From the NCBI GenBank assembly GCA_030690405.1, contig JAUYGU010000025.1, positions 1-23,098 of the forward strand: a stretch of DNA of 23,098 nt. Reading direction: 5' to 3'. The position numbers and the translations under genes were made by a program. Within the stretch, counting starts at the first letter, position 1; each line of letters opens with the position of its first letter. Shown one piece after another: positions 7,028 to 15,109 of this stretch. The notes beneath the pieces were generated by a model. It saw only the letters and a program-made list of their open reading frames with translations, ran no database searches and was not told the origin of the DNA. Source of the stretch: Dehalococcoidia bacterium (GTDB taxonomy: Bacteria > Chloroflexota > Dehalococcoidia > SM23-28-2 > RBG-16-64-32).

Positions 7028-7474
7028 ATGAACCGCTCCGGGCGTAGCGCCAAAGCCCGGGTGTCGCTGCGGCCGCTGGCCGAAGGTGACCTAGCGGTGG
7101 CGGAGCCGTGGTACGAGGAGGCGGTGGTGGCGCCCATCATCGAGTGCGCAGCGGACGGAGAGCGGCTGGCGATCGTGCGCGTGTCCGACGGAACGGTGAT
7201 CGGACTGGTGGACTACCGGGCGAACAGCCCGGACCGTGGCTGGCTCAGCGTGGGCTTCATCGCCGTGGTGGTGGGGCAGCGGGGCTGGGGGTACGGCTCG
7301 GAGGCGGTGCGGCTGCTGGAGGCGGAGGCGAAGGCCAGCCGGTTCCGGGCGGATGTCGATGCCGGGAACGGGCTGGGGCTGGGCTACCGGCCGGCCCGCC
7401 CGGGCGAGGTGCCCGGCGGGCCGGAGCGCGGTATCATCACGATGGTGCGAGCGGCCGGCGACGGCCGCGGCTAG
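7028..7474 (+). CDS. GNAT-family N-acetyltransferase, internally shortened
   Basis: The 148-residue protein opens with VSLRPLAEGDL (12-22), the usual first strand of GNAT enzymes. It has an IGLVDYRANS strand pair, then motif A as QRGWGYGSEAVRLL (84-97), whose RxxGxG binds the acetyl-CoA pyrophosphate. In the C-terminal half, NGLGLGYRPARPGE (114-127) looks like the usual NGLALYFWLRLGYRPA-type segment with about seven residues lost, which would shorten the helix before the last strands. Activity is therefore uncertain. The acceptor substrate is unknown. It lies 11 bases after the permease gene and 13 before the dipeptidase gene, so it is probably part of the same transcript, without a clear functional link. 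Confidence 0.7.
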   Translation: MNRSGRSAKARVSLRPLAEGDLAVAEPWYEEAVVAPIIECAADGERLAIVRVSDGTVIGLVDYRANSPDRGWLSVGFIAVVVGQRGWGYGSEAVRLLEAEAKASRFRADVDAGNGLGLGYRPARPGEVPGGPERGIITMVRAAGDGRG

Positions 7475-7487
7475 TGCAAGGAGCGCC

Positions 7488-8843
7488 ATGGACGAGATAT
7501 TCCGCTACATCGACGACCACTTGAACGAGTCTCTTGCCGAGTTGACGGAGCTGTGCAAGCTGCCCACCGTTAGCGCCCAGAACAGCGCCATCGGCGAGAC
7601 GGCCGAGCACGTCTGCGGATTGCTGCGGGAGTTGGAGTTCGAGGCTCGCATCCTCCCGAAGCCCGCCCCCGGCTACCCGGTCGTCTACGCGGAGCAGGCG
7701 GGCCGGTCACCGCGGACGCTCCTCTTCTTCGACCACTACGACGTGCAGCCGCCGGAGCCGCTGGAGCTCTGGTCGTCGCCGCCGTTCCAGCCGACGTTGC
7801 GGGACGGCAAGCTGTACGGCCGCGGCGTCTCCGACAACAAGGGGAACATCGCTGCCCGCCTGGCCGCCCTGCGCGCCTGGAAGTCGGTGCGGGGCGAGCT
7901 GCCCTGCGCCGTGAAGTTCTGCATCGAGGGTGACGAGGAGATCGGCAGCCCGCAGATGGAGGAGTTCGTCGAAGAGCACCGCGAGCTGCTGGCCGCGGAC
8001 GCCTGCATCTGGGAGGGCGGCGGGGTCACCTGGGAGGGCGTGCCGCAGGTCATCCTGGGCGTCAAGGGGCTGCTCTACGTGGAACTGGAGTCGAACACGG
8101 TCAGCGGCGACGCCCACTCCTCGTACGGGACGGTGCTGCCGAACGCGGCCTGGCGGTTGGCCTGGGCGCTGTCGTCGATCAAGGGGCCGGACGAGCGGAT
8201 GCTGATCGAGGGGTTCTATGACGACGTGCGGCCGGCGACGGCGGAGGAGCGGGCGGCGGTGGAGGCGATGCCGGACGAGGAGGCGGAGACGCTGGCCTCG
8301 TACGGGGTCAAGGAGGCGCTGACGGGCGTGCGCGGGGTGGAGTTTCGCCTCCGCCACCTGTTCGAGCCGACGGCGACGATCGATGGGCTGTCGTCCGGCT
8401 ACGAGGGTGAGGGTCCGAAGACGGTGCTGCCGGCGCGGGCTCTGGCGAAGATGGACTTCCGGCTGGTGCCCGACCAGCGCCCGGACGACATCTTCGGGAA
8501 GCTGCGGCGGCACCTGGACGCACGCGGCTTCGGCGACATAACGCTGCACAGCCTGGGGGCGGAGCGTCCGGCCCGCACGCCGGTGACGGACCCGCTGGTG
8601 GAGGTGATGCGGCGGGCGGTGCGCGACGCCTACGGCCAGGAGGCGCTGGTGGTGCCGACGATGGCGGGGACGGGGCCGCTGCACCCGTTCGTGGCGACGC
8701 TGGGGCTGCCCACGGCGGACATCGGGATCGGCTACCCGGAGACGCACATCCACGCCCCGGACGAGAACATCCGGGTGGAGGACTTCCGGAACGGGACGAA
8801 GGGGATCGCGGCGCTGCTGGGGCGGTTCGGGGAGACGGGGTAG
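7488..8843 (+). CDS. M20-family zinc dipeptidase / carboxypeptidase
   Basis: The 451-residue protein shows the complete M20 signature set: FDHYDVQP with His83 and catalytic Asp85, YGRGVSDNKGN with bridging Asp116, EGDEEIGS with Glu150 (general base) and Glu151, and a final THIHAPDENI with metal ligand His422. A dimerisation/lid domain occupies about residues 190-310. Enzymes of this group cleave dipeptides or N-acyl amino acids in the cytoplasm with two zinc ions. The start is ATG 7488, preceded by AAGGAG at 7478-7483. Although the frame stays open farther upstream, that stretch only shadows the GNAT gene. A 14-base piece of the 3' end of this gene (8799-8812) reappears at 9019-9032. Confidence 0.9.
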   Translation: MDEIFRYIDDHLNESLAELTELCKLPTVSAQNSAIGETAEHVCGLLRELEFEARILPKPAPGYPVVYAEQAGRSPRTLLFFDHYDVQPPEPLELWSSPPFQPTLRDGKLYGRGVSDNKGNIAARLAALRAWKSVRGELPCAVKFCIEGDEEIGSPQMEEFVEEHRELLAADACIWEGGGVTWEGVPQVILGVKGLLYVELESNTVSGDAHSSYGTVLPNAAWRLAWALSSIKGPDERMLIEGFYDDVRPATAEERAAVEAMPDEEAETLASYGVKEALTGVRGVEFRLRHLFEPTATIDGLSSGYEGEGPKTVLPARALAKMDFRLVPDQRPDDIFGKLRRHLDARGFGDITLHSLGAERPARTPVTDPLVEVMRRAVRDAYGQEALVVPTMAGTGPLHPFVATLGLPTADIGIGYPETHIHAPDENIRVEDFRNGTKGIAALLGRFGETG

Positions 8844-8850
8844 GGCGGGC

Positions 8851-8877
8851 CTCGTCCTTCGACAGGCTCAGGACGAG
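8851..8877. repeat. Inverted repeat CTCGTCC..GGACGAG containing the TTCGACAGGCTCA element
   Basis: Perfect 7-bp arms (8851-8857 and 8871-8877) enclose TTCGACAGGCTCA. It starts 7 bases after the dipeptidase stop. It belongs to the same family as 1289-1314 and 8927-8950. It may act as a transcript-end hairpin, but no T-run follows. Confidence 0.7.
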
Positions 8878-8903
8878 CGGGCGGCTTCAGATGAGGCGAG
8901 AAC

Positions 8904-8920
8904 GGGCGGTGGCCCCGCCC
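8904..8920. repeat. GC hairpin GGGCGG-TGGCC-CCGCCC
   Basis: Arms 8904-8909 and 8915-8920 pair perfectly around 5 bases. The hairpin lies between two copies of the CCTTCGAC repeat in the spacer between convergent genes, so a two-way transcript-end role is possible but unproven. Confidence 0.4.
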
Positions 8921-8926
8921 CAGATT

Positions 8927-8950
8927 CCCCTTCGACGGGCTCAGGACAGG
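8927..8950. repeat. Dispersed CCTTCGACGGGCTCAGGAC repeat
   Basis: Third copy of the CCTTCGAC..GCTCAGG family. Its outer arms are degraded compared with 8851-8877. The rest of the spacer to 9033 contains a CCGCTCAGAATGACAG segment and a partial echo of the dipeptidase gene, but no gene. Confidence 0.65.
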
Positions 8951-9033
8951 CTTCGCGGCGAGCGTGATGGCCCCGAGCGATGGTGGTGGCCGCTCAGAAT
9001 GACAGGGCGCGGGGTACAAAGGGGATCGCGGCC

Positions 9034-9270
9034 CTAGTGTCCGCTTCCCACGGGCGGCTCGCTGGTGGCGGTTGGGCGGCCGAGGCAGTCGAAGCAGGCG
9101 AAGCGCAGCGACGGGTACTGCTCGTCGATCCAGACCTCGCCGCAGTCCTTGCCGTCGACGTCGTTGCGCTGGTTGAGGTGGAATCGGCCGTCGCAGACGC
9201 CGCAGAGGGCGGAGGCCGCCTCCTCGACGGGCTCGCCGCAGACGGCGCAGGTAGGATCGACACCCGTCAT
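9034..9270 (-). CDS. Small cysteine-rich zinc-binding protein with PHD/RING-like spacing
   Basis: This 78-residue protein carries eight regularly placed possible ligands. They are Cys8-x2-Cys11, Cys23-x2-Cys26, His31, Cys43, and Cys59-x2-Cys62. The order C4-H-C3 recalls the cross-brace PHD/RING zinc fingers, although the gap from His31 to Cys43 is longer than the usual two residues. The core sequence GVCDGRFHLN also resembles PHD fingers. I do not recognise a named bacterial family. There are no membrane segments, so it is probably cytoplasmic, binding nucleic acid or a protein partner; this is inference. It begins 11 bases after the stop of the nucleotidyltransferase gene on the same strand and is probably cotranscribed with it. 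Confidence 0.65.
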   Translation of the reverse strand: MTGVDPTCAVCGEPVEEAASALCGVCDGRFHLNQRNDVDGKDCGEVWIDEQYPSLRFACFDCLGRPTATSEPPVGSGH

Positions 9271-9281
9271 CTTCGGTATCG

Positions 9282-10577
9282 TCAGTCAGGCTGAAGCCTG
9301 ACCCTCCGGGAAGGTGCTGCTGCGGCGGCGGGGCCGAGAAGGGCCCGCGCCAGCCTCTCTTCGTCGCGGCGGGTGCGCACTTCGCCGTCCAGCTTAGCAG
9401 CTTTGAGGCGGCGCATCACTTCGCCCAGCCGCGGCCCCGGCGGGACGCCCATCGCCACCAGTGCGTGGCCGTCCAGCACCGGCTTCAGATAGCGCCAGCG
9501 GCGGAGGTAGCGGACGGTGCGCTCGCTGGCGGGAGCGTCAGCGGCGGCTGCCAGCGCCCACGCGGCCGACGCCGGCAACGGCGAGAGCATCTCCACCGCG
9601 CGGCTGGGCGGAATGTCCTGCGAAAGCGTTGGCAGGAGCGCCTTCGCCTCGGGCGCGGCGCGCACCGCCTCCGCCTCGCGGCGTGTTAGCGATAGCCGGG
9701 AGGCGAGCGCGGCGGCTTCCGGGGACGTCAGCCCCCACACCAGCAGCGTGAGGCAGGCGGTGGCCGGCGGCTCCTCGCGCAGCTCCCGCAGCCGCGCGAA
9801 CGCCGCGGCGCGCCGCTCGTCGAAGGAGAGGGACGGATGGAGCGCCGACAGCGCGCCCAGCTCATGCAGCCGCAGGAGGATGCGTTGGGGCTCGGGCTCG
9901 CGGAAGACCCGCAGGATCTCGTCGCGGAGGCGCGGCCCGCTGATCGTTTGCAGGTAGCGAACGTCCCGCCTGAGCCAGCGCAGCGTCTGCGGCTCGAAGC
10001 GGAAGCCCAGGCGAGCCTCGTAGCGGGCGCCGCGGAGGATGCGGGTGGCGTCGTCGCGGAAGCTCGCTTTGTGGAGGGCGCGGAGGAGCCCCGTCTCCAG
10101 GTCGGCCTCGCCGTGGAAGGGGTCGATCAGGCCGCCGGTGAGGTCGCCGCTGAGGGCGATGGCGATGGCGTTCGCGGTGAAGTCGCGGCGGAGGAGGTCA
10201 TCACGGAGGGAGCCGGGGCGGACGGTGGGCAGGGCGCCGGGTCGCTCGTAGGACTCGGCGCGGGCGCTGGCGAGGTCGATGCGAAAGCCCGTGCCCTTGA
10301 GAGTGGCGGTCCCGAATGCGGGGTGGACGGTGCAGCGGACGTCCGCGAGGCCGCCGGCGACGGCGCGGGCGAGCGCCGGGGCGTCGCCTTCGAGGGTGAG
10401 GTCAAGGTCCAATGTGGGACGTTCGAGGAGGAGGTCGCGGACGGAGCCGCCGACGGCGTAGAGGGAGAGGGAGGAGGCGCGGGCGGCGCGCGTGAGGGCG
10501 TCGAGCGCTTCGCGCGTGGCGGTGGGGAGGGCCGTGGTGAGCTTATCGATAAAGTTAGGCTGAGGCATCGATGGCAC
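9282..10577 (-). CDS. cca: tRNA nucleotidyltransferase / poly(A) polymerase family (CCA-adding type)
   Basis: The 431-residue protein has the class II nucleotidyltransferase head. AVGGSVRDLLL (41-51) binds the triphosphate, DLDLTLEG (57-64) supplies the catalytic Asp57 and Asp59, and RRDFTANAIAI (130-140) follows. GGLIDPFHGEADLETGLLR and DDATRILRGARYEARLGF continue the conserved body and neck. The C-terminal half is helical and diverges, as usual. Such enzymes add or repair the 3' CCA of tRNAs. A poly(A) polymerase or an enzyme adding only part of CCA is possible and cannot be separated here. GTG 10577 or ATG 10568 could be the start. The TATAAT element 8 bases before the GTG favours a leaderless GTG. 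The last six residues (VRLQPD) are encoded entirely by a palindromic repeat. Confidence 0.88.
   Translation of the reverse strand: MPSMPQPNFIDKLTTALPTATREALDALTRAARASSLSLYAVGGSVRDLLLERPTLDLDLTLEGDAPALARAVAGGLADVRCTVHPAFGTATLKGTGFRIDLASARAESYERPGALPTVRPGSLRDDLLRRDFTANAIAIALSGDLTGGLIDPFHGEADLETGLLRALHKASFRDDATRILRGARYEARLGFRFEPQTLRWLRRDVRYLQTISGPRLRDEILRVFREPEPQRILLRLHELGALSALHPSLSFDERRAAAFARLRELREEPPATACLTLLVWGLTSPEAAALASRLSLTRREAEAVRAAPEAKALLPTLSQDIPPSRAVEMLSPLPASAAWALAAAADAPASERTVRYLRRWRYLKPVLDGHALVAMGVPPGPRLGEVMRRLKAAKLDGEVRTRRDEERLARALLGPAAAAAPSRRVRLQPD
9285..9302. repeat. Palindromic repeat GTCAGGCT-GA-AGCCTGAC in the end of cca
   Basis: Perfect 8-bp arms around a GA centre. Read on the minus strand it encodes the final VRLQPD of the nucleotidyltransferase, directly before its TGA stop. 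The GGCT..AGCC core matches 1513-1530 and 23015-23032. Confidence 0.7.
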
Positions 10578-10585
10578 CGCCGCCC

Positions 10586-10591
10586 ATTATA
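10586..10591 (-). promoter_or_regulatory. -10 element (TATAAT) of the cca operon
   Basis: A consensus TATAAT on the minus strand, 8 bases before the GTG start at 10577. The transcript would start at about the start codon. No good -35 is present. It diverges from the rnc promoter only about 10 bases away, so the two polymerases may interfere. Confidence 0.5.
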
Positions 10592-10601
10592 AGCCGTCGC
10601 C

Positions 10602-10631
10602 TTGACAGCCCGATTTGGCGACGCCTAAGAT
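10602..10631 (+). promoter_or_regulatory. Sigma-70-type promoter of rnc (TTGACA-N18-TAAGAT)
   Basis: TTGACA at 10602-10607 matches the -35 consensus exactly, and TAAGAT at 10626-10631 is a good -10 at 18 bases. Transcription would begin near 10638, leaving a leader of about 115 bases before rnc, in contrast to the apparently leaderless neighbours. Confidence 0.65.
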
Positions 10632-10653
10632 GGATTGAAGTTCCGCCCGCACC

Positions 10654-10743
10654 ATGACGACGTTCCTTTCAGGCGAGACAGCGTATCGCCGGGCGCGCTG
10701 CGGGATAGCGCGCAGCCGGCGCGCTGCGGCATTCACCGCTTAG
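10654..10743 (+). other. Possible 29-codon leader reading frame upstream of rnc
   Basis: ATG 10654 opens a frame (MTTFLSGETA..., Arg-rich after residue 11) that ends at TAG 10741-10743, nine bases before rnc. It covers both leader hairpins. No ribosome binding site or homology is visible, so it may be chance. If translated, a ribosome would disrupt the hairpins and reach the rnc start. Confidence 0.25.
10693..10725 (+). promoter_or_regulatory. Two mutually exclusive hairpins in the rnc leader
   Basis: GCGCGCT (10693-10699), AGCGCGC (10707-10713) and GCGCGCT (10719-10725) occur in series. The middle arm can pair perfectly (7 bp) with either neighbour, giving loops of 7 or 5 bases. RNase III genes in some bacteria are autoregulated by cleavage of a leader stem, so this is a candidate control element. 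Each stem is short for a classical RNase III substrate. Confidence 0.4.
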
Positions 10744-10752
10744 GTTAGCCCA

Positions 10753-11466
<714 letters not shown>

Positions 11467-11473
11467 AGCCCAC

Positions 11474-14400
11474 ATGTACCTGAAGCGGCTGGACGTCCAG
11501 GGCTTCAAGAGCTTCGCTACTCGCACCTCCTTCGAGTTCGGTCAGGGGATCACCGCCATCGTCGGGCCCAACGGCTCCGGCAAGTCGAACGTCGCCGACG
11601 CCCTGCGCTGGGTGCTGGGCGAGCAGTCCGGCCGCCTGATACGCGCCCGCAAGATGGAGGACGCGATCTTCGCCGGGTCGTCCAAGCGCCAGCGTGCCGA
11701 CAAGGCGGAGGTCGCGCTGACCCTGGACAACTCCGATGGCTGGCTGCCGCTGGACTTCAGCGAGGTGGCGCTCAGCCGCCGCGGCTACCGCAACGGCGAG
11801 AGCGATTACATGATCAACCGCAAGCGGGTGCGCCTGCGGGACATCCAGGAGCTGCTGGCCAAGGCGAGCTTCGCGCAGAGCTCCTACGCCATCATCGGCC
11901 AGGGGCTTGTCGAGACCACCCTCAACCTGCGGCCGGAGGACCGTCGCCAGCTCATCGAGGAGGCGGCCGACATCCAGCGCTACCGCCTGCGCATCGACGA
12001 AGCGAGGGCGAAGCTGGCGGCCACCCACGAGAACGTGGAGCGTATTAAGCTGCTGGTGAAGGAGATCGCCCCGCGCCTGGGCCAGCTCGAACGCCAGGCG
12101 AAGCGCGCCGCCGACTATACCCGCATCTCGCGGGAGCTTTCGCAAGCGCTGCGGGGCTACTACGGGCACCAGTGGCACCACGCCCACGAGTCGCTGGCCG
12201 TATCGCGGGCCACCCACGACCAGGCACAGGCGGAGTTCACGCAGGCCAAGGTGGCGATGGAGACGTGCGAGCGGGAGCTGACGGAGGTCGGCAAGGGGCT
12301 GGAGGACCGCCGCCGCGCGTCGGCCGCCACCGCCGCCGACCGTCAGCGGCTGGCGGAGCGCATCCGGGAGCTGGAGCAGGCGCTGGCGGTGTCCGCCCAG
12401 CGGCGCTCGATCCTGGAGGGGCGCCAGCAGGAGCTGCGTGAGGAGGTGACGGCGCTGGAGGGGGAGCGCGCGCAGGCCGCGACGGTCGTCTCCGGGCTGG
12501 ACGCGCGGCGGGCGGAGATAGAGGTGGCGCTGGAGGCCGCTCGGGCCGAGCTGGAGCGCCGCCGCGGCGAGCTGTCAGCGCTGGAGGAGGAGCTGAGCGG
12601 CGGGCAGGGCCGGGCCGGCGACGACGAGGCGAAGAGCGAGCGGCTGCGGGCCGCCGCAGGGGATATCGAGACGCGGGTCAAGCGGCTGCACCTGATCCGG
12701 CGTGACCTGGAGCGGGAGGTCGGCCGTCTGGACACGTTGCGGAAATCGATCATCAGCCAGATGTCGGAGCTGATCCGCGTCCTCCGCGGCTATCGCGCCG
12801 ACGACGCGCGGCTGGCGGCGGAGCTGGCGGGAGTGGGCGAGAAGCGTCAGCGACTGGAAGCGGAGATCGCGACGCTGCGCGATTCGCTGGCGAAGGTGGA
12901 GGCGAATCAGAACGCCCGCCGCGGCAAGCTGGAGGCGCTGGAGGCGCGGCTGACGGCGCTTACGGAGGCGCAGCACCAGCTCCAGTCGGCGCAGGCGGAC
13001 CAGCCGCCCGTCACGATCGAAGGGGCGCTGGCCGCCATCTACCAGGTGATAAAGGTGCCGCGGGGGCTGGAGCAGGCGATAGAGGCGGCGCTCAGCGATA
13101 TGGTGGAGGCGTTCATCGTCCGGCACCAGTCGGAGGCGATCGACGCCGTCAAGGCCTTGATCGCGCAGGACGCTCCCCGCACGACGGTCCTGTCGATGGA
13201 CATGGTGAAGCAGGTCTACCCTCTGAATCTGATGAGGGAGAAGGGCGTCGTTGGCGTGGCGGCGCAGCTCGTGCGCGTGCAGCCGGCGTACGAGAAGCTC
13301 ATCAACGCTCTCCTCGGCCGGACGATCATCGTCCAGGACGTGGAGTCGGCCGTGCGCATCATGCGGCGCGGCCTGGGACGCGCGGTCACGCTAGAGGGCG
13401 TCGTCTTCCACCAGATGGGCGCGATAACGGCGGGGTTCCCCCGGCTGACCCGGCCGTACATCCTGGGCCACGAGCGCGACCTCGAGTCGCTGCCGAAGGA
13501 GATCGATCGCGTGCAGCGGTCACTGGCGGTGACCGAGAACGAGGTCGTCTCCCTGCGCGATCGCCTTCGCCAGGGCGAGGCTGCCCTCGCCGCCACCTCC
13601 GGTGAGGCCGACGACGGTCTGTCGCGGCGGATGCGCGTCCAGGAGGCGGTCGCTGACCGGCAGCGGCGGCTCGCCCAGCTCCGCGGCGAGATGCGCGGGC
13701 TGGTCTCGTCCCAGCGCAACATGCGCGGCCAGAGCGAGGAGCTGGCCGGCGAGGCCGAGCGTCTGTCGGAGGAGCGGGAGCAGGCGCTGGCGGACGCGAA
13801 GGAGCTGGTGGAGTCGGCGCGCTACCTGCGGAGCGCGAGCGGGCTGGTGGAGGAGCGGCGCGCGCAGCTACAGCGGGCCGTGGCGGAGGCGACGGCGCTG
13901 CCGGCGACGCTGGACGGCCAGATGCAATCGCTGGTGGTGCAGGATGAGAGCGCGAAGGCCACCCTGGCCCGGCAGGACGCCCAGCTCTCCGCGAAGGCGG
14001 TCCAGCTCCGTGGGCTGGAGATGGAGCAGACGACGCTGGCGGCCAGCGTCCGCTCCGACGAGGAGGAGCTGGGCAACTTTCGGGAGGAGCTGCGCCCGCT
14101 GGTCGAAGTCTCAGCGCCGAACCAGGGAGAGACGGTCCAGCTTGAGCTGCGGGAGCGCGAGCTGCACCAGCAACTGCTGGCGGCGCAGAGCCGGATGTTC
14201 CAGTCGGAGCGCCACGCTCTGGAGGCGGAGGCCACCGTGCGCCGCTGGGAGACGGAGATCGAGACGCTGCGGCAGCGGATCGCCGAGGACGGGCTGAGCG
14301 TCACCCGCGAGGGCGACGTCTTCTCGCCGGAGGTCATCGCGCCGCGGGTGCCTCAGTGGCTATCGCTGGACCAACCCGATGAGGGCGGCGGCCTGCGGCC

Positions 14401-15085
14401 GGTATCGGGAGGCGCGGAGATCGATCCGGCGGCGCTGGGCCGCGACATCGAGCGGCTGCGGGGGGAGATGCGTCGGCTGGGGCCGGTGAACGTGGAGGCG
14501 CAGGAGGACTACGCGGAGCTGCGGGAGCGGCACGACTTCCTGTCGTCGCAGCTGGAGGACCTGGGCGGCGCCGAGAAGGCGCTGCACCGCGCCATCGACG
14601 AACTGCAGGGGGTGATGCGGAAGCGGTTCGAGAGTACGTTCGAGACGGTGGCGTCGGGGTTCGAGGAGTATTTCCAGGCGTTCTTCGGCGGCGGCCACGC
14701 GCGGCTCTCGCTTACCGACCCGAAGGATATGCACAACACGGGCGTGGAGATAGAGGCGCAGCCGCCGGGCAAGCGGCTGCAGCATATGACGCAGCTCTCC
14801 GGGGGAGAGAAGGCGCTGACGGCCGTCGCGCTGCTGTTCGCGCTGCTTCAGGCGAACCCCTCGCCGTTCTGCGTGCTGGACGAGGTGGACGCGATGCTGG
14901 ACGAGGCGAACGTGGGGCGGTTCGTTTCGGCGTTGCAGCAGCTCTCGAAGAAGACGCAGTTCATCGTGATCACGCACAACCGCCGGACGATAGAGGTCTC
15001 CGATAGCATCTACGGCGTGTCGATGGGGCCGGACGCGGCGTCGCGGGTGCTGTCGCTGCGGCTGGGGGATATCAAAGCGGGGTAG
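11474..15085 (+). CDS. smc: Chromosome segregation protein SMC
   Basis: The 1203-residue protein is full length. It has Walker A GPNGSGKS at 31-38 and the SIIGQG-like stretch YAIIGQGLVETTL near 140. A long coiled coil runs from about 165 to 500, followed by a hinge at about 513-675 (from VTIEGALAAIYQV to VVFHQMGAITAGFPR) and the returning coiled coil to about 1000. The ABC signature LSGGEKAL is at 1108-1115, and Walker B (FCVLDEVDAML) lies about 25 residues later. It dimerises through the hinge and, with ScpA/ScpB, extrudes DNA loops to compact and separate chromosomes. The start follows rnc by 7 bases with only a weak GAAG upstream. It probably depends on the rnc promoter. Nothing in the frame is broken. 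Confidence 0.97.
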   Translation: MYLKRLDVQGFKSFATRTSFEFGQGITAIVGPNGSGKSNVADALRWVLGEQSGRLIRARKMEDAIFAGSSKRQRADKAEVALTLDNSDGWLPLDFSEVALSRRGYRNGESDYMINRKRVRLRDIQELLAKASFAQSSYAIIGQGLVETTLNLRPEDRRQLIEEAADIQRYRLRIDEARAKLAATHENVERIKLLVKEIAPRLGQLERQAKRAADYTRISRELSQALRGYYGHQWHHAHESLAVSRATHDQAQAEFTQAKVAMETCERELTEVGKGLEDRRRASAATAADRQRLAERIRELEQALAVSAQRRSILEGRQQELREEVTALEGERAQAATVVSGLDARRAEIEVALEAARAELERRRGELSALEEELSGGQGRAGDDEAKSERLRAAAGDIETRVKRLHLIRRDLEREVGRLDTLRKSIISQMSELIRVLRGYRADDARLAAELAGVGEKRQRLEAEIATLRDSLAKVEANQNARRGKLEALEARLTALTEAQHQLQSAQADQPPVTIEGALAAIYQVIKVPRGLEQAIEAALSDMVEAFIVRHQSEAIDAVKALIAQDAPRTTVLSMDMVKQVYPLNLMREKGVVGVAAQLVRVQPAYEKLINALLGRTIIVQDVESAVRIMRRGLGRAVTLEGVVFHQMGAITAGFPRLTRPYILGHERDLESLPKEIDRVQRSLAVTENEVVSLRDRLRQGEAALAATSGEADDGLSRRMRVQEAVADRQRRLAQLRGEMRGLVSSQRNMRGQSEELAGEAERLSEEREQALADAKELVESARYLRSASGLVEERRAQLQRAVAEATALPATLDGQMQSLVVQDESAKATLARQDAQLSAKAVQLRGLEMEQTTLAASVRSDEEELGNFREELRPLVEVSAPNQGETVQLELRERELHQQLLAAQSRMFQSERHALEAEATVRRWETEIETLRQRIAEDGLSVTREGDVFSPEVIAPRVPQWLSLDQPDEGGGLRPVSGGAEIDPAALGRDIERLRGEMRRLGPVNVEAQEDYAELRERHDFLSSQLEDLGGAEKALHRAIDELQGVMRKRFESTFETVASGFEEYFQAFFGGGHARLSLTDPKDMHNTGVEIEAQPPGKRLQHMTQLSGGEKALTAVALLFALLQANPSPFCVLDEVDAMLDEANVGRFVSALQQLSKKTQFIVITHNRRTIEVSDSIYGVSMGPDAASRVLSLRLGDIKAG

Positions 15086-15090
15086 ATAAT
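15085..15090 (+). promoter_or_regulatory. Candidate -10 (GATAAT) overlapping the smc stop codon
   Basis: GATAAT starts at the last base of the smc TAG. It would start transcripts near 15097, close to a TTG (15098) or 13 bases before ATG 15110, giving the inserted gene its own promoter. No strong -35 is seen. Confidence 0.35.
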
Positions 15091-15109
15091 CTCCTGGTTG
15101 ACCCAGACA

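Noticed and set aside
7236..7487. Upstream extension of the M20 dipeptidase frame
   Set aside because: It lies over the GNAT gene in another frame with Arg/Trp-rich translation. ATG 7488 has an AAGGAG site and begins at the usual family N terminus.
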